Assembly: GCA_964392345.1 (NCBI GenBank)
Contig: CAYMPQ010000034.1
Location: 1-17,756, forward strand
Source of the DNA: JAUVXY01 sp964392345
GTDB taxonomy: Bacteria; Actinomycetota; Humimicrobiia; Humimicrobiales; Humimicrobiaceae
DNA: 17,756 nt
Reading direction: 5' to 3'
The number at the start of each line of letters is the position of its first letter. Within the stretch, counting starts at the first letter, position 1. The translations under genes were made by a program, and so were the position numbers. Positions 15,512 through 17,756 of this stretch are shown piece by piece. The notes beneath the pieces were generated by a model. It had not been told where the DNA came from and did no database searches. It saw only the letters and a program-made list of their open reading frames with translations.

Positions 15512-16450
15512 TTAATCTGTAATCATTGTGCCAATCCCCTTGTCAGTAAAAATTTCAACTAAAATAGAGTGTTCAACAGTTCCATTTAAAATATGTGCCC
15601 TGCCTACTCCTCCTTCCAATGCTTTTATGCATGCCTTAACTTTTGGAATCATCCCGGAACTTATTTCACCGCTTTTAACCATTTGGAGGCATTTTTCTGA
15701 TGTTAGCCTTGAAACAAGTTTTTCCTTTCCATCTGTATATTTAATAATTCCATCAACATCGGTAAGAAGAATCATCTTTTTTGCTTTTACCGATTTAGCT
15801 ATTTCACATGCACATGTATCAGCATTTATATTATAAATATTTCCGCATCCATCCACTCCCAAAGAAGCTATAACTGGTATATATTTATCGTTTAGAATAT
15901 TTACTATAAAATCTGAGTTTATGTCATTAATTTCTCCCACGTACCCTAAATCTATATTTTTGCCATTCTTTTTATACTGTTTTTTGCTGCATTGGATAAA
16001 ACTGGCATCATTGCCGGATATCCCTATGGAAATTTTCCCATGCTTATTTAAAAATGATACTATTTTGACATTAATATCGCCAACAAGCACCATCTTCACT
16101 ATGTCTATTGATTTTCTATCAGTTACCCGCAGGCCGTCTACAAACTTTGTCTTTATGCCTTTTTCCTCCATAAGCTTTGTGATTTGTTTACCGCCCCCAT
16201 GAATTAAAACAATTTTCATCCCCACATACTTCATAAGGATCAAGTCATCTAATACGCTCTGGAGCATGGCATCTTTTTCCATCATACTGCCGCCGACCTT
16301 TACAACTACTATTTCACCAAAATACTGTTTTATGTATGGCAATGATTCCAGTAGTACCTCGACTTTATCCATATATAAATCTTCCTGTATTTTCTCATCC
16401 TCAGAATAATATTCTATTTCACCTTTATTTTTTATCTTTATACTCTTCAT
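15512..16450 (-). CDS. argB: Acetylglutamate kinase
   Basis: This enzyme phosphorylates N-acetylglutamate with ATP. It belongs to the amino acid kinase fold: VVVKVGGSMM (48-57), LIHGGGKQIT (82-91), DGLRVTD (105-111), SGNDASF (145-151), NINADTCACE (207-216) and LLTDVDGI (228-235). From the first ATG it is 312 residues, somewhat longer than the usual 290-300. A second in-frame ATG at 16372 (M27) would give 286 residues and begins MDKVEVLLESLPYI, like many homologues. Both starts have a ribosome site (AAAGGT before the first, AGGAAG before the second), so the true start is uncertain. The N-terminal helix before the kinase core is present with either start; in arginine-inhibited relatives such a helix helps to form the hexamer, so feedback inhibition is possible but not proved. 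It lies 35 bases after argC. Confidence 0.95.
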   Translation of the reverse strand: MKSIKIKNKGEIEYYSEDEKIQEDLYMDKVEVLLESLPYIKQYFGEIVVVKVGGSMMEKDAMLQSVLDDLILMKYVGMKIVLIHGGGKQITKLMEEKGIKTKFVDGLRVTDRKSIDIVKMVLVGDINVKIVSFLNKHGKISIGISGNDASFIQCSKKQYKKNGKNIDLGYVGEINDINSDFIVNILNDKYIPVIASLGVDGCGNIYNINADTCACEIAKSVKAKKMILLTDVDGIIKYTDGKEKLVSRLTSEKCLQMVKSGEISSGMIPKVKACIKALEGGVGRAHILNGTVEHSILVEIFTDKGIGTMITD

Positions 16451-16485
16451 GATTACATACCTTTAATAATTATAGTCAATACTTT

Positions 16486-17556
16486 TTAAGAAAATATCCC
16501 ATTTTTAGCCAAGCCTTCTGCCTCACTGAACCCCATCATGATATTCATGTTCTGAACTGCCTGACCCGCCGCCCCTTTTAACAAATTATCAATTGCTGTA
16601 AAGATTTTTAAGGTATGTGTCCTGCTGTCCCAGCTCAATCCGATATGACACATATTGGTGCCTGCCACATCTTTTAACTGTGGTATCTTTTCACCCAAAA
16701 ATTTAACAAAACATGAATCTTTGTACATTTGTTTATAGATTTTATGAAAACTTTCAACTAAATTATAATCTTTTGCCTGCAGCTCCAGCTTACAATAAAT
16801 GGATGTAAATATCCCCCTGTCCACAGGAAGAAGGTGCGGGGTAAAACATACATTAATTTTTTCACCATACATTTTTTCAATCTCCTGTTCCATCTCACCA
16901 ATATGTCTGTGCATCACAGGTGAATATGCATAAAAGTTATCATTTAAGCTGCAGAAAAGGTATTCCTGCTTTAATTTCCTGCCGGCACCTGTAATACCCG
17001 ATTTGGAATCAATTATTATGCTGCTTACTTTTACACTCTTATTTTTTAAGATAGGAGCAACCCCAAGCAGTACCGATGTTGGGTAACAACCGGGATTAGC
17101 TATATATCTGCTTTTCTTTATTTTGTCCCTATGGATTTCAGTAAGGCCATATACAAACTCAGGTAGAACTTCTGCAAGCAGGTGTTTGGTTTTGTACCAG
17201 ATCTTGTAATTCTCAGGATCATTTATCCTAAAATCTGAACCTATGTCTATCAGCATACCTTTGTAGCCTGTAATTTTTTCTTTTAAATATTGCATTGATT
17301 TTAATGGAGGTAGACACAGAAACAGCACATCAATCGTCTCCAGCTCTTCTTTGCCAATGTCTTCAGAAAATATTAACTCGCTGCTGCCATAATCAGAATA
17401 TGATGGAAAGACTTCGCTTACCCTTAAGTTCTTATATGTCCTGGATGTTACAAATTTTATTTCCGCATATTTATGAAAACTTAATATTTTTATTAGCTCG
17501 AGCCCCGTAAATCCTGATCCGCCAACTATGGCTGCTTTTATTTTTTTATTTTTCAT
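16486..17556 (-). CDS. argC: N-acetyl-gamma-glutamyl-phosphate reductase
   Basis: This enzyme reduces N-acetylglutamyl phosphate to the semialdehyde with NADPH. The N-terminal Rossmann loop is AIVGGSGFTGLEL; catalytic cysteine C157 lies in NPGCYPTS, and the catalytic histidine is in MHRHIGE (H216/H218), numbering from the ATG at 17556. That start gives 356 residues and the canonical N-terminus. A TTG two codons upstream (17562) is in frame but has no better ribosome site. It is the first gene of the operon. It is followed directly by argB, with no argJ between as in most argCJBD clusters. Confidence 0.95.
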   Translation of the reverse strand: MKNKKIKAAIVGGSGFTGLELIKILSFHKYAEIKFVTSRTYKNLRVSEVFPSYSDYGSSELIFSEDIGKEELETIDVLFLCLPPLKSMQYLKEKITGYKGMLIDIGSDFRINDPENYKIWYKTKHLLAEVLPEFVYGLTEIHRDKIKKSRYIANPGCYPTSVLLGVAPILKNKSVKVSSIIIDSKSGITGAGRKLKQEYLFCSLNDNFYAYSPVMHRHIGEMEQEIEKMYGEKINVCFTPHLLPVDRGIFTSIYCKLELQAKDYNLVESFHKIYKQMYKDSCFVKFLGEKIPQLKDVAGTNMCHIGLSWDSRTHTLKIFTAIDNLLKGAAGQAVQNMNIMMGFSEAEGLAKNGIFS

Positions 17557-17660
17557 TTCCAAAGTCTTTTCTTTTCGGTTTTATGTTTTTAAATGTTTTT
17601 TATGTTTGCTAATTCTATATTTTAATAAATTTAGTGAAAAATCTAGGAAACTTTAATTTC

Positions 17661-17693
17661 TGCATATTATACACTTATCATAAATAATATGCA
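17661..17693. promoter_or_regulatory. Inverted repeat over the argC promoter, candidate ArgR operator
   Basis: Perfect 10-base arms TGCATATTAT (17661-17670) and ATAATATGCA (17684-17693) flank a 13-base centre. The outer TGCAT halves resemble the TGAAT half-site of known ARG boxes with one change. The two halves can be read as two adjacent, imperfect AT-rich boxes with centres about 20 bases apart, the usual spacing of paired ARG boxes. The repeat covers both the -35 and -10 elements of the argC promoter, so binding would block RNA polymerase. Assignment to ArgR is inferred from position and from argR in the operon. Confidence 0.6.
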
Positions 17694-17694
17694 A
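17666..17694 (-). promoter_or_regulatory. Putative promoter of the arginine operon
   Basis: On the minus strand there is TTGCAT (17694-17689), a 17-base spacer and a perfect TATAAT (17671-17666). Transcription would start near 17659, leaving a leader of about 100 bases before argC with no evident hairpin, T-box or leader peptide. The stretch from 17695 to the window end is AT-rich and shows no gene. Confidence 0.7.
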
Positions 17695-17756
17695 ACATTT
17701 TTACATGCAGTTTTTTAAGGCATAATTAAAATTAAAATGGTAAAATACATTAAACA

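Overview
This is a bacterial chromosomal window, AT-rich by eye throughout, with dense gene packing and no sign of phage, plasmid or transposon genes. Most genes are on the minus strand; one large gene lies on the plus strand. No rRNA, tRNA or CRISPR array was seen. The gene content (class A penicillin-binding protein with PASTA repeats, FakA/FakB-type fatty acid kinase genes, ArgR) suggests a Gram-positive-type, Firmicutes-like lineage. However, the arginine gene order C-B-D-F-R-G-H is the one usually seen in Actinobacteria with argJ removed, so an AT-rich actinobacterial-phylum lineage is also possible. The sequence alone does not settle this.

Region 1 (1-2584): a large membrane signalling gene on the minus strand runs off the left edge. 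It encodes 7 membrane segments, then PAS, GAF, PAS and the start of a GGDEF domain, so it is a likely cyclic-di-GMP enzyme. A plausible promoter precedes it inside a 403-base divergent intergenic region.

Region 2 (2585-5395): a bifunctional class A penicillin-binding protein with four C-terminal PASTA repeats, on the plus strand and convergent with region 3.

Region 3 (5461-9160): fakA, a DegV/fakB-type gene and a divergent plsY-like gene, read right to left. FakA and FakB make acyl-phosphate, and PlsY enzymes use acyl-phosphate to acylate glycerol-3-phosphate, so the trio reads as a fatty-acid activation and use cassette. The PlsY-like protein has lost most signature residues of the family. 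A strong promoter precedes fakA.

Region 4 (9184-10011): a TetR-family regulator with a perfect 24-base palindromic operator just upstream, followed by what appears to be the 3' remnant of a UbiB/ABC1 kinase gene.

Region 5 (10019-17756): an arginine biosynthesis operon transcribed argC-argB-argD-argF-argR-argG-argH. It covers N-acetylglutamate to arginine, except for the deacetylation or acetyl-transfer step (no argJ or argE) and acetylglutamate synthesis. The argC promoter is overlapped by a long inverted repeat that is a good candidate ArgR operator. Because argR lies inside the operon, its product probably represses its own synthesis.

Most of the window is recognisable core metabolism. 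The points most worth a second look are the divergent PlsY-like protein beside fakA/fakB, the ubiB remnant, the two palindromic operators, and the missing argJ.
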